A stretch of DNA of 64,000 nucleotides from NCBI GenBank assembly GCA_030268105.1, contig BSDZ01000048.1:140365-204364 (forward strand). The letters run 5' to 3'. Of the stretch, positions 44,182 to 58,000 are shown piece by piece; positions within the stretch are counted from its first letter, which is position 1; each line of letters begins with the position of its first letter. Source of the DNA: Volvox africanus. Its lineage: Eukaryota; Chlorophyta; Chlorophyceae; Chlamydomonadales; Volvocaceae. Below the pieces are notes generated by a model. The model saw only the letters and a list, made by a program, of their open reading frames with translations. It searched no databases and was not told where the DNA came from. The position numbers and the translations under genes are program-made.

Positions 44182-44860
44182 TCATCCCTGACAACAAGGC
44201 GGGGGGGAGAAGGGGGAAAAGGAGGGCACACGGGAGGGAGGGAGTGAGATCGGGAGGGAAGTAGGTACGGCACCGATACTTACCTTTTCACCGACGACTC
44301 CACGAACGCCACCGCCATCACCACCGCCACCAAAGCTGTGAGAAGGGGGAAAAGGAGGGCACACGGGAGGGAGGGAGTGAGATCGGGAGGGAAGTAGGTA
44401 CGGCACCGATACTTACCTTTTCACTTACGACTCCACGAACGCCACCGCCATCACCACCGCCACCAAAGCGGGGAGAAGGGGGAAAAGGAGGGCACACGGG
44501 AGGGAGGGAGTGAGATCGGGAGGGAAGTAGGTACGGCACCGATACTTACCTTTTCACCGACGACTCCACGAACGCCACCGCCATCACCACCGCCACCAAA
44601 GCGGTGAGAAGGGGGAAAAGGAGGGCACACGGGAGGGAGGGAGTGAGATCGGGAGGGAAGTAGGTACGGCACCGATACTTACCTTTTCACTGACGACTCC
44701 ACGAACGCCACCGCCATCTCCACCGCCACCAAAGCGGGGAGAAGGGGGAAAAGGAGGGCACACGGGAGGGAGGGAGTGAGATCGGGAGGGAAGTAGGTAC
44801 GGCACCGATACTTACCTTTTCACTGACGACTCCACCAACGCCACCGCCATCACCACCGCC
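44182..44860. repeat. Higher-order block A, copy 2
   Basis: Same unit order and the same private variants as 41179-41860, offset 3,003 bp over most of the block. Confidence 0.8.
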
Positions 44861-45851
44861 ACCAAAGCACCACCATCATCCCTGACAAGGAGGGGGGGGG
44901 AGAAAGGGGAAAAGGAGGGCACACGGGAGGGAGGGAGTGAGATCGGGAGGGAAGTAGGTACGGCACCGATACTGACCTTTTCACCGACGACTCCACGAAC
45001 GCCTCCGCCATCACCACCGCCACCAAAGCACCACCATCATCGCCGACAATGAGGGGGGGGGGAGAAGGGGGAAAAGGAGGGCACACGGGAGGGAGGGAGT
45101 GAGATCGGGAGGGAAGTAGGTACGGCACCGATACTGACCTTTTCACCGACGACTCCACGAACGCCACCGCCATCACCACCGCCACCAAAGCACCACCATC
45201 ATCCCTGACAACAAGGCGGGGGGGGAGAAGGGGGAAAAGGAGGGCACACGGGAGGGAGGGAGTGAGATCGGGAGGGAAGTAGGTACGGCACCGATACTGA
45301 CCTTTTCACCGACGACTCCACGAACGCCACCGCCATCACCACCGCCACCAAAGCACCACCATCTTCCCTTACAACAAGGCGGGGGGGGAGAAGGGGGAAA
45401 AGGAGGGCACACGGGAGGGAGGGAGTGAGATCGGGAGGGAAGTAGGTACGGCACCGATACTTACCTTTTCACCGACGACTCCACGAACGCCACCGCCATC
45501 ACCACCGCCACCAAAGCACCACCATCATCCCTGACAACAAGGCGGGGGGGGAGAAGGGGGAAAAGGAGGGCACACGGGAGGGAGGGAGTGAGATCGGGAG
45601 GGAAGTAGGTACGGCACCGATACTTACCTTTTCACTGACGACTCCACGAACGCCACCGCCATCACCACCGCCACCAAAGCACCACCATCATCCCTGACAA
45701 CAAGGCGGGGGGGGGAGAAGGGGGAAAAGGAGGGCACACGGGAGGGAGGGAGTGAGATCGGGAGGGAAGTAGGTACGGCACCGATACTGACCTCTTCACC
45801 GACGACTCCACGAACGCCACCGTTATCACCACCGCCACCAAAGCACCACCA

Positions 45852-46480
45852 TCATCCCTGACAACAAGGCGGGGGGGAGAAGGGGGAAAAGGAGGGCACA
45901 CGGGAGGGAGGGAGTGAGATCGGGAGGGAAGTAGGTACGGCACCGATACTTACCTTTTCACCGACGACTCCACGAACGCCACCGCCATCACCACCGCCAC
46001 CAAAGCTGTGAGAAGGGGGAAAAGGAGGGCACACGGGAGGGAGGGAGTGAGATCGGGAGGGAAGTAGGTACGGCACCGATACTTACCTTTTCACTTACGA
46101 CTCCACGAACGCCACCGCCATCACCACCGCAACCAAAGCGGGGAGAAGGGGGAAAAGGAGGGCACACGGGAGGGAGGGAGTGAGATCGGGAGGGAAGTAG
46201 GTACGGCACCGATACTTACCTTTTCACCGACGACTCCACGAACGCCACCGCCATCACCACCGCCACCAAAGCGGTGAGAAGGGGGAAAAGGAGGGCACAC
46301 GGGAGGGAGGGAGTGAGATCGGGAGGGAAATAGGTACGGCACCGATACTTACCTTTTCACTGACGACTCCACGAACGCCACCGCCATCACCACCGCCACC
46401 AAAGCGGGGAGAAGGGGGAAAAGGAGGGCACACGGGAGGGAGGGAGTGAGATCGGGAGGGAAGTAGGTACGGCACCGATA
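45852..46480. repeat. Higher-order block B, copy 2
   Basis: Same private variants as block B copy 1 at an offset of 2,840 bp. Confidence 0.78.
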
Positions 46481-47434
46481 CTTACCTTTTCACCGACGAC
46501 TCCACGAACGCCACCGCCATCACCACCGCCACCAAAGCGGTGAGAAGGGGGAAAAGGAGGGCACACGGGAGGGAGGGAGGGAGATCGGGAGGGAAGTAGG
46601 TACGGCACCGATACTTACCTTTTCACTGACGACTCCACGAACGCCACCGCCATCACCACCGCCACCAAAGCGGTGAGAAGGGGGAAAAGGAGGGCACACG
46701 GGAGGGAGGGAGTGAGATCGGGAGGGAAGTAGGTACGGCACCGATACTTACCTTTTCACTGACGACTCCACGAACGCCACCGCCATCACCACCGCCACCA
46801 AAGCACCACCATCATCCCTGACAAGGAGGGGGGGGGAGAAAGGGGAAAAGGAGGGCACACGGGAGGGAGGGAGTGAGATCGGGAGGGAAGTAGGTACGGC
46901 ACCGATACTTACCTTTTCACCGACGACTCCACGAACGCCACCGCCATCACCACCGCCACCAAAGCACCACCATCATCGCCGACAATGAGGGGGGGGGGGA
47001 GAAGGGGGAAAAGGAGGGCACACGGGAGGGAGGGAGTGAGATCGGGAGGGAAGTAGGTACGGCACCGATACTGACCTTTTCACCGACGACTCCACGAACG
47101 CCACCGCCATCACCACCGCCACCAAAGCACCACCATCATCCCTGACAACAAGGCGGGGGGGGGAGAAGGGGGAAAAGGAGGGCACACGGGAGGGAGGGAG
47201 TGAGATCGGGAGGGAAGTAGGTACGGCACCGATACTTACCTTTTCACCGACGACTCCACGAACGCCACCGCCATCACCACCGCCACCAAAGCACCACCAT
47301 CATCCCTGACAAAGAGGGGGGGGGAGAAGGGGGAAAAGGAGGGCACACGGGAGGGAGGGAGTGAGATCGGGAGGGAAGTAGGTACGGCACCGATACTGAC
47401 CTTTTCACCGACGACTCCACGAACGCCACCGCCA

Positions 47435-49651
47435 TCACCACCGCCACCAAAGCACCACCATCATCCCTGACAACAAGGCGGGGGGGGAGAAGGGGGAAAA
47501 GGAGGGCACACGGGAGGGAGGGAGTGAGATCGGGAGGGAAGTAGGTACGGCACCGATACTTACCTTTTCACCGACGACTCCACGAACGCCACCGCCATCA
47601 CCACCGCCACCAAAGCGGTGAGAAGGGGGAAAAGGAGGGCACACGGGAGGGAGGGAGTGAGATCGGGAGGGAAGTAGGTACGGCACCGATACTTACCTTT
47701 TCACTGACGACTCCACGAACGCCACCGCCATCACCACCGCCACCAAAGCGGGGAGAAGGGGGAAAAGGAGGGCACACGGGAGGGAGGGAGTGAGATCGGG
47801 AGGGAAGTAGGTACGGCACCGATACTTACCTTTTCACTGACGACTCCACGAACGCCACCGCCATCACCACCGCCACCAAAGCACCACCATCATCCCTGAC
47901 AAGGAGGGGGGGGGAGAAAGGGGAAAAGGAGGGCACACGGGAGGGAGGGAGTGAGATCGGGAGGGAAGTAGGTACGGCACCGATACTGACCTTTTCACCG
48001 ACGACTCCACGAACGCCACCGCCATCACCACCGCCACCAAAGCACCACCATCATCCCTGACAACAAGGCGGGGGGGAGAAGGGGGAAAAGGAGGGCACAC
48101 GGGAGGGAGGGAGTGAGATCGGGAGGGAAGTAGGTACGGCACCGATACTGACCTTTTCACCGACGACTCCACGAACGCCACCGCCATCACCACCGCCACC
48201 AAAGCACCACCATCATCCCTGACAACAAGGCGGGGGGGGAGAAGGGGGAAAAGGAGGGCACACGGGAGGGAGGGAGTGAGATCGGGAGGGAAGTAGGTAC
48301 GGCACCGATACTTACCTTTTCACCGACGACTCCACGAACGCCACCGCCATCACCACCGCCACCAAAGCACCACCATCATCCCTGACAACAAGGCGGGGGG
48401 GGAGAAGGGGGAAAAGGAGGGCACACGGGAGGGAGGGAGTGAGATCGGGAGGGAAGTAGGTACGGCACCGATACTTACCTTTTCACTGACGACTCCACGA
48501 ACGCCACCGCCATCACCACCGCCACCAAAGCACCACCATCATCCCTGACAAAGAGGGGGGGGGGGCAGAAGGGGGAAAAGGAGGGCACACGGGAGGGAGG
48601 GAGTGAGATCGGGAGGGAAGTAGGTACGGCACCGATACTTACCTCTTCACCGACGACTCCACGAACGCCACCGCCATCACCACCGCCACCAAAGCACCAC
48701 CATCATCCCTGACAACAAGGCGGGGGGGGGAGAAGGGGGAAAAGGAGGGCACACGGGAGGGAGGGAGTGAGATCGGGAGGGAAGTAGGTACGGCACCGAT
48801 ACTTACCTCTTCACCGACGACTCCACGAACGCCACCGCCATCACCACCGCCACCAAAGCACCACCATCATCCCTGACAACAAGGCGGGGGGGGAGAAGGG
48901 GGAAAAGGAGGGCACACGGGAGGGAGGGAGTGAGATCGGGAGGGAAGTAGGTACGGCACCGATACTTACCTTTTCACTGACGACTCCACGAACGCCACCG
49001 CCATCACCACCGCCACCAAAGCACCACCATCATCCCTGACAAGGAGGGGGGGGGAGAAAGGGGAAAAGGAGGGCACACGGGAGGGAGGGAGTGAGATCGG
49101 GAGGGAAGTAGGTACGGCACCGATACTGACCTTTTCACCGACGACTCCACGAACGCCACCGCCATCACCACCGCCACCAAAGCACCACCATCATCGCCGA
49201 CAATGAGGGGGGGGGGAGAAGGGGGAAAAGGAGGGCACACGGGAGGGAGGGAGTGAGATCGGGAGGGAAGTAGGTACGGCACCGATACTGACCTTTTCAC
49301 CGACGACTCCACGAACGCCACCGCCATCACCACCGCCACCAAAGCACCACCATCATCCCTGACAACAAGGCGGGGGGGGGAGAAGGGGGAAAAGGAGGGC
49401 ACACGGGAGGGAGGGAGTGAGATCGGGAGGGAAGTAGGTACGGCACCGATACTTACCTTTTCACCGACGACTCCACGAACGCCACCGCCATCACCACCGC
49501 CACCAAAGCACCACCATCATCCCTGACAAAGAGGGGGGGGGAGAAGGGGGAAAAGGAGGGCACACGGGAGGGAGGGAGTGAGATCGGGAGGGAAGTAGGT
49601 ACGGCACCGATACTGACCTTTTCACCGACGACTCCACGAACGCCACCGCCA
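47435..49651. repeat. Higher-order block C, copy 1
   Basis: A segment of about 14 units repeated directly next to itself; unit order and junction types match at an offset of 2,217 bp. Confidence 0.8.
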
Positions 49652-51868
49652 TCACCACCGCCACCAAAGCACCACCATCATCCCTGACAACAAGGCGGGG
49701 GGGGAGAAGGGGGAAAAGGAGGGCACACGGGAGGGAGGGAGTGAGATCGGGAGGGAAGTAGGTACGGCACCGATACTTACCTTTTCACCGACGACTCCAC
49801 GAACGCCACCGCCATCACCACCGCCACCAAAGCGGTGAGAAGGGGGAAAAGGAGGGCACACGGGAGGGAGGGAGTGAGATCGGGAGGGAAGTAGGTACGG
49901 CACCGATACTTACCTTTTCACTGACGACTCCACGAACGCCACCGCCATCACCACCGCCACCAAAGCGGGGAGAAGGGGGAAAAGGAGGGCACACGGGAGG
50001 GAGGGAGTGAGATCGGGAGGGAAGTAGGTACGGCACCGATACTTACCTTTTCACTGACGACTCCACGAACGCCACCGCCATCACCACCGCCACCAAAGCA
50101 CCACCATCATCCCTGACAAGGAGGGGGGGGGAGAAAGGGGAAAAGGAGGGCACACGGGAGGGAGGGAGTGAGATCGGGAGGGAAGTAGGTACGGCACCGA
50201 TACTGACCTTTTCACCGACGACTCCACGAACGCCACCGCCATCACCACCGCCACCAAAGCACCACCATCATCCCTGACAACAAGGCGGGGGGGAGAAGGG
50301 GGAAAAGGAGGGCACACGGGAGGGAGGGAGTGAGATCGGGAGGGAAGTAGGTACGGCACCGATACTGACCTTTTCACCGACGACTCCACGAACGCCACCG
50401 CCATCACCACCGCCACCAAAGCACCACCATCATCCCTGACAACAAGGCGGGGGGGGAGAAGGGGGAAAAGGAGGGCACACGGGAGGGAGGGAGTGAGATC
50501 GGGAGGGAAGTAGGTACGGCACCGATACTTACCTTTTCACCGACGACTCCACGAACGCCACCGCCATCACCACCGCCACCAAAGCACCACCATCATCCCT
50601 GACAACAAGGCGGGGGGGGAGAAGGGGGAAAAGGAGGGCACACGGGAGGGAGGGAGTGAGATCGGGAGGGAAGTAGGTACGGCACCGATACTTACCTTTT
50701 CACTGACGACTCCACGAACGCCACCGCCATCACCACCGCCACCAAAGCACCACCATCATCCCTGACAAAGAGGGGGGGGGGGCAGAAGGGGGAAAAGGAG
50801 GGCACACGGGAGGGAGGGAGTGAGATCGGGAGGGAAGTAGGTACGGCACCGATACTTACCTCTTCACCGACGACTCCACGAACGCCACCGCCATCACCAC
50901 CGCCACCAAAGCACCACCATCATCCCTGACAACAAGGCGGGGGGGGAGAAGGGGGAAAAGGAGGGCACACGGGAGGGAGGGAGTGAGATCGGGAGGGAAG
51001 TAGGTACGGCACCGATACTTACCTCTTCACCGACGACTCCACGAACGCCACCGCCATCACCACCGCCACCAAAGCACCACCATCATCCCTGACAACAAGG
51101 CGGGGGGGGAGAAGGGGGAAAAGGAGGGCACACGGGAGGGAGGGAGTGAGATCGGGAGGGAAGTAGGTACGGCACCGATACTTACCTTTTCACTGACGAC
51201 TCCACGAACGCCACCGCCATCACCACCGCCACCAAAGCACCACCATCATCCCTGACAAAGAGGGGGGGGGAGAAGGGGGAAAAGGAGGGCACACGGGAGG
51301 GAGGGAGTGAGATCGGGAGGGAAGTAGGTACGGCACCGATACTGACCTTTTCACCGACGACTCCACGAACGCCACCGCCATCACCACCGCCACCAAAGCA
51401 CCACCATCATCCCTGACAACAAGGCGGGGGGGGGAGAAGGGGGAAAAGGAGGGCACACGGGAGGGAGGGAGTGAGATCGGGAGGGAAGTAGGTACGGCAC
51501 CGATACTTACCTCTTCACCGACGACTCCACGAACGCCACCGCCATCACCACCGCCACCAAAGCACCACCATCATCCCTGACAACAAGGCGGGTGGGAGAA
51601 GGGGGAAAAGGAGGGCACACGGGAGGGAGGGAGTGAGATCGGGAGGGAAGTAGGTACGGCACCGATACTTACCTCTTCACCGACGACTCCACGAACGCCA
51701 CCGCCATCACCACCGCCACCAAAGCTGTGAGAAGGGGGAAAAGGAGGGCACACGGGAGGGAGGGAGTGAGATCGGGAGGGAAGTAGGTACGGCACCGATA
51801 CTTACCTTTTCACCGACGACTCCACGAACGCCACCGCCATCACCACCGCCACCAAAGCGGGGAGAAGG
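49652..51868. repeat. Higher-order block C, copy 2
   Basis: Direct neighbour of copy 1; G-run lengths drift by one base in places, and the right end becomes less similar. Confidence 0.75.
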
Positions 51869-54513
51869 GGGAAAAGGAGGGCACACGGGAGGGAGGGAGT
51901 GAGATCGGGAGGGAAGTAGGTACGGCACCGATACTGACCTTTTCACCGACGACTCCACGAACGCCACCGCCATCACCACCGCCACCAAAGCGGTGAGAAG
52001 GGGGAAAAGGAGGGCACACGGGAGGGAGGGAGTGAGATCGGGAGGGAAGTAGGTACGGCACCGATACTTACCTTTTCACTGACGACTCCACGAACGCCAC
52101 CGCCATCACCACCGCCACCAAAGCGGGGAGAAGGGGGAAAAGGAGGGCACACGGGAGGGAGGGAGTGAGATCGGGAGGGAAGTAGGTACGGCACCGATAC
52201 TTACCTTTTCACTGACGACTCCACGAACGCCACCGCCATCACCACCGCCACCAAAGCACCACCATCATCCCTGACAAGGAGGGGGGGGGAGAAAGGGGAA
52301 AAGGAGGGCACACGGGAGGGAGGGAGTGAGATCGGGAGGGAAGTAGGTACGGCACCGATACTGACCTTTTCACCGACGACTCCACGAACGCCACCGCCAT
52401 CACCACCGCCACCAAAGCACCACCATCATCGCCGACAATCAGGGGGGGGGGGAGAAGGGGGAAAAGGAGGGCACACGGGAGGGAGGGAGTGAGATCGGGA
52501 GGGAAGTAGGTACGGCACCGATACTGACCTTTTCACCGACGACTCCACGAACGCCACCGCCATCACCACCGCCACCAAAGCACCACCATCATCCCTGACA
52601 ACAAGGCGGGGGGGGAGAAGGGGGAAAAGGAGGGCACACGGGAGGGAGGGAGTGAGATCGGGAGGGAAGTAGGTACGGCACCGATACTGACCTTTTCACC
52701 GACGACTCCACGAACGCCACCGCCATCACCACCGCCACCAAAGCACCACCATCCTCCCTGACAATGAGGGGGGGGGGAGAAGGGGGAAAAGGAGGGCACA
52801 CGGGAGGGAGGGAGTGAGATCGGGAGGGAAGTAGGTACGGCACCGATACTTACCTTTTCACCGACGACTCCACGAACGCCACCGCCATCACCACCGCCAC
52901 CAAAGCACCACCATCATCCCTGACAACAAGGCGGGGGGGGAGAAGGGGGAAAAGGAGGGCACACGGGAGGGAGGGAGTGAGATCGGGAGGGAAGTAGGTA
53001 CGGCACCGATACTTACCTTTTCACTGACGACTCCACGAACGCCACCGCCATCACCACCGCCACCAAAGCGGGGAGAAGGGGGAAAAGGAGGGCACACGGG
53101 AGGGAGGGAGTGAGATCGGGAGGGAAGTAGGTACGGCACCGATACTTACCTTTTCACCGACGACTCCACGAACGCCACCGCCATCACCACCGCCACCAAA
53201 GCACCACCATCATCCCTGACAACAAGGCGGGGGGGGGGAGAAGGGGGAAAAGGAGGGCACACGGGAGGGAGGGAGTGAGATCGGGAGGGAAGTAGGTACG
53301 GCACCGATACTGACCTTTTCACCGACGACTCCACGAACGCCACCGCCATCACCACCGCCACCAAAGCACCACCATCATCCCTGACAAGGAGGGGGGGGGG
53401 AGAAGGGGGAAAAGGAGGGCACACGGGAGGGAGGGAGTGAGATCGGGAGGGAAGTAGGTACGGCACCGATACTGACCTTTTCACCGACGACTCCACGAAC
53501 GCCACCGCCATCACCACCGCCACCAAAGCACCACCATCCTCCCTGACAATGAGGGGGGGGGGGAGAAGGGGGAAAAGGAGGGCACACGGGAGGGAGGGAG
53601 TGAGATCGGGAGGGAAGTAGGTACGGCACCGATACTTACCTTTTCACCGACGACTCCACGAACGCCACCGCCATCACCACCGCCACCAAAGCACCACCAT
53701 CATCCCTGACAAGGAGGGGGGGGGGAGAAGGGGGAAAAGGAGGGCACACGGGAGGGAGGGAGTGAGATCGGGAGGGAAGTAGGTACGGCACCGATACTGA
53801 CCTTTTCACCGACGACTCCACGAACGCCACCGCCATCACCACCGCCACCAAAGCACCACCATCCTCCCTGACAATGAGGGGGGGGGGGAGAAGGGGGAAA
53901 AGGAGGGCACACGGGAGGGAGGGAGTGAGATCGGGAGGGAAGTAGGTACGGCACCGATACTTACCTTTTCACCGACGACTCCACGAACGCCACCGCCATC
54001 ACCACCGCCACCAAAGCACCACCATCATCCCTGACAACAAGGCGGGGGGGGAGAAGGGGGAAAAGGAGGGCACACGGGAGGGAGGGAGTGAGATCGGGAG
54101 GGAAGTAGGTACGGCACCGATACTTACCTTTTCACTGACGACTCCACGAACGCCACCGCCATCACCACCGCCACCAAAGCACCACCATCATCCCTGACAA
54201 GGAGGGGGGGGGGAGAAGGGGGAAAAGGAGGGCACACGGGAGGGAGGGAGTGAGATCGGGAGGGAAGTAGGTACGGCACCGATACTGACCTTTTCACCGA
54301 CGACTCCACGATCGCCACCGCCATCACCACCGCCACCAAAGCACCACCATCATCCCTGACAACAAGGCGGGGGGGGGAGAAGGGGGAAAAGGAGGGCACA
54401 CGGGAGGGAGGGAGTGAGATCGGGAGGGAAGTAGGTACGGCACCGATACTTACCTCTTCACCGACGACTCCACGAACGCCACCGCCATCACCACCGCCAC
54501 CAAAGCACCACCA

Positions 54514-55004
54514 TCATCCCTGACAACAAGGCGGGGGGGAGAAGGGGGAAAAGGAGGGCACACGGGAGGGAGGGAGTGAGATCGGGAGGGAAGTAGGTAC
54601 GGCACCGATACTTACCTTTTCACCGACGACTCCACGAACGCCACCGCCATCACCACCGCCACCAGAGCTGTGAGAAGGGGGAAAAGGAGGGCACACGGGA
54701 GGGAGGGAGTGAGATCGGGATGGAAGTAGGTACGGCACCGATACTTACCTTTTCACTTACGACTCCACGAACGCCACCGCCATCACCACCGCCACCAAAG
54801 CGGGGAGAAGGGGGAAAAGGAGGGCACACGGGAGGGAGGGAGTGAGATCGGGAGGGAAGTAGGTACGGCACCGATACTTACCTTTTCACTGACGACTCCA
54901 CGAACGCCACCGCCATCACCACCGCCACCAAAGCGGGGAGAAGGGGGAAAAGGAGGGCACACGGGAGGGAGGGAGTGAGATCGGGAGGGAAGTAGGTACG
55001 GCAC
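54514..55004. repeat. Higher-order block D, copy 1
   Basis: Private variants CACCAGAGCTG (about 54660) and GGGATGGAAG (about 54717). Confidence 0.78.
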
Positions 55005-58000
55005 CGATACTTACCTTTTCACTGACGACTCCACGAACGCCACCGCCATCACCACCGCCACCAAAGCACCACCATCATCCCTGACAAGGAGGGGGGGGGA
55101 GAAAGGGGAAAAGGAGGGCACACGGGAGGGAGGGAGTGAGATCGGGAGGGAAGTAGGTACGGCACCGATACTGACCTTTTCACCGACGACTCCACGAACG
55201 CCACCGCCATCACCACCGCCACCAAAGCACCACCATCATCCCTGACAACAAGGCGGGGGGGGGAGAAGGGGGAAAAGGAGGGCACACGGGAGGGAGGGAG
55301 TGAGATCGGGAGGGAAGTAGGTACGGCACCGATACTTACCTCTTCACCGACGACTCCACGAACGCCACCGCCATCACCACCGCCACCAAAGCACCACCAT
55401 CATCCCTGACAACAAGGCGGGGGGGAGAAAGGGGAAAAGGAGGGCACACGGGAGGGAGGGAGTGAGATCGGGAGGGAAGTAGGTACGGCACCGATACTGA
55501 CCTTTTCACCGACGACTCCACGAACGCCACCGCAATCACCACCGCCACCAAAGCACCACCATCATCCCTGACAAGGAGGGGGGGGGGAGAAGGGGGAAAA
55601 GGAGGGCACACGGGAGGGAGGGAGTGAGATCGGGAGGGAAGTAGGTACGGCACCGATACTGACCTTTTCACCGACGACTCCACGAACGCCACCGCCATCA
55701 CCACCGCCACCAAAGCACCACCATCATCCCTGACAACAAGGCGGGGGGGGGAGAAGGGGGAAAAGGAGGGCACACGGGAGGGAGGGAGTGAGATCGGGAG
55801 GGAAGTAGGTACGGCACCGATACTTACCTCTTCACCGACGACTCCACGAACGCCACCGCCATCACCACCGCCACCAAAGCACCACCATCATCCCTGACAA
55901 CAAGGCGGGGGGGAGAAGGGGGAAAAGGAGGGCACACGGGAGGGAGGGAGTGAGATCGGGAGGGAAGTAGGTACGGCACCGATACTTACCTTTTCACTTA
56001 CGACTCCACGAACGCCACCGCCATCACCACCGCCACCAAAGCGGGGAGAAGGGGGAAAAGGAGGGCACACGGGAGGGAGGGAGTGAGATCGGGAGGGAAG
56101 TAGGTACGGCACCGATACTTACCTTTTCACTGACGACTCCACGAACGCCACCGCCATCACCACCGCCACCAAAGCGGGGAGAAGGGGGAAAAGGAGGGCA
56201 CACGGGAGGGAGGGAGTGAGATCGGGAGGGAAGTAGGTACGGCACCGATACTTACCTTTTCACTGACGACTCCACGAACGCCACCGCCATCACCACCGCC
56301 ACCAAAGCACCACCATCATCCCTGACAAGGAGGGGGGGGGAGAAAGGGGAAAAGGAGGGCACACGGGAGGGAGGGAGTGAGATCGGGAGGGAAGTAGGTA
56401 CGGCACCGATACTGACCTTTTCACCGACGACTCCACGAACGCCACCGCCATCACCACCGCCACCAAAGCACCACCATCATCCCTGACAACAAGGCGGGGG
56501 GGGGAGAAGGGGGAAAAGGAGGGCACACGGGAGGGAGGGAGTGAGATCGGGAGGGAAGTAGGTACGGCACCGATACTTACCTCTTCACCGACGACTCCAC
56601 GAACGCCACCGCCATCACCACCGCCACCAAAGCACCACCATCATCCCTGACAACAAGGCGGGGGGGGAGATAGGGGAAAAGGAGGGCACACGGGAGGGAG
56701 GGAGTGAGATCGGGAGGGAAGTAGGTACGGCACCGATACTTACCTTTTCACCGACGACTCCACGAACGCCACCGCCATCACCACCGCCACCAAAGCACCA
56801 CCATCATCCCTGACAACAAGGCGGGGGGGAGAAAGGGGAAAAGGAGGGCACACGGGAGGGAGGGAGTGAGATCGGGAGGGAAGTAGGTACGGCACCGATA
56901 CTGACCTTTTCACCGACGACTCCACGAACGCCACCGCAATCACCACCGCCACCAAAGCACCACCATCATCCCTGACAAGGAGGGGGGGGGAGAAGGGGGA
57001 AAAGGAGGGCACACGGGAGGGAGGGAGTGAGATCGGGAGGGAAGTAGGTACGGCACCGATACTTACCTTTTCACCGACGACTCCACGAACGCCACCGCCA
57101 TCACCACCGCCACCAAAGCACCACCATCATCCCTGACAAGGAGGGGGGGGGAGAAAGGGGAAAAGGAGGGCACACGGGAGGGAGGGAGTGAGATCGGGAG
57201 GGAAGTAGGTACGGCACCGATACTGACCTTTTCACCGACGACTCCACGAACGCCACCGCCATCACCACCGCCACCAAAGCACCACCATCATCCCTGACAA
57301 CAAGGCGGGGGGGGGAGAAGGGGGAAAAGGAGGGCACACGGGAGGGAGGGAGTGAGATCGGGAGGGAAGTAGGTACGGCACCGATACTTACCTCTTCACC
57401 GACGACTCCACGAACGCCACCGCCATCACCACCGCCACCAAAGCACCACCATCATCCCTGACAACAAGGCGGGGGGGGAGATAGGGGAAAAGGAGGGCAC
57501 ACGGGAGGGAGGGAGTGAGATCGGGAGGGAAGTAGGTACGGCACCGATACTTACCTTTTCACCGACGACTCCACGAACGCCACCGCCATCACCACCGCCA
57601 CCAAAGCACCACCATCATCCCTGACAACAAGGCGGGGGGGGAGAAAGGGGAAAAGGAGGGCACACGGGAGGGAGGGAGTGAGATCGGGAGGGAAGTAGGT
57701 ACGGCACCGATACTGACCTTTTCACCGACGACTCCACGAACGCCACCGCAATCACCACCGCCACCAAAGCACCACCATCATCCCTGACAAGGAGGGGGGG
57801 GGAGAAGGGGGAAAAGGAGGGCACACGGGAGGGAGGGAGTGAGATCGGGAGGGAAGTAGGTACGGCACCGATACTTACCTTTTCACCGACGACTCCACGA
57901 ACGCCACCGCCATCACCACCGCCACCAAAGCACCACCATCATCCCTGACAACAAGGCGGGGGGGGGAGAAGGGGGAAAAGGAGGGCACACGGGAGGGAGG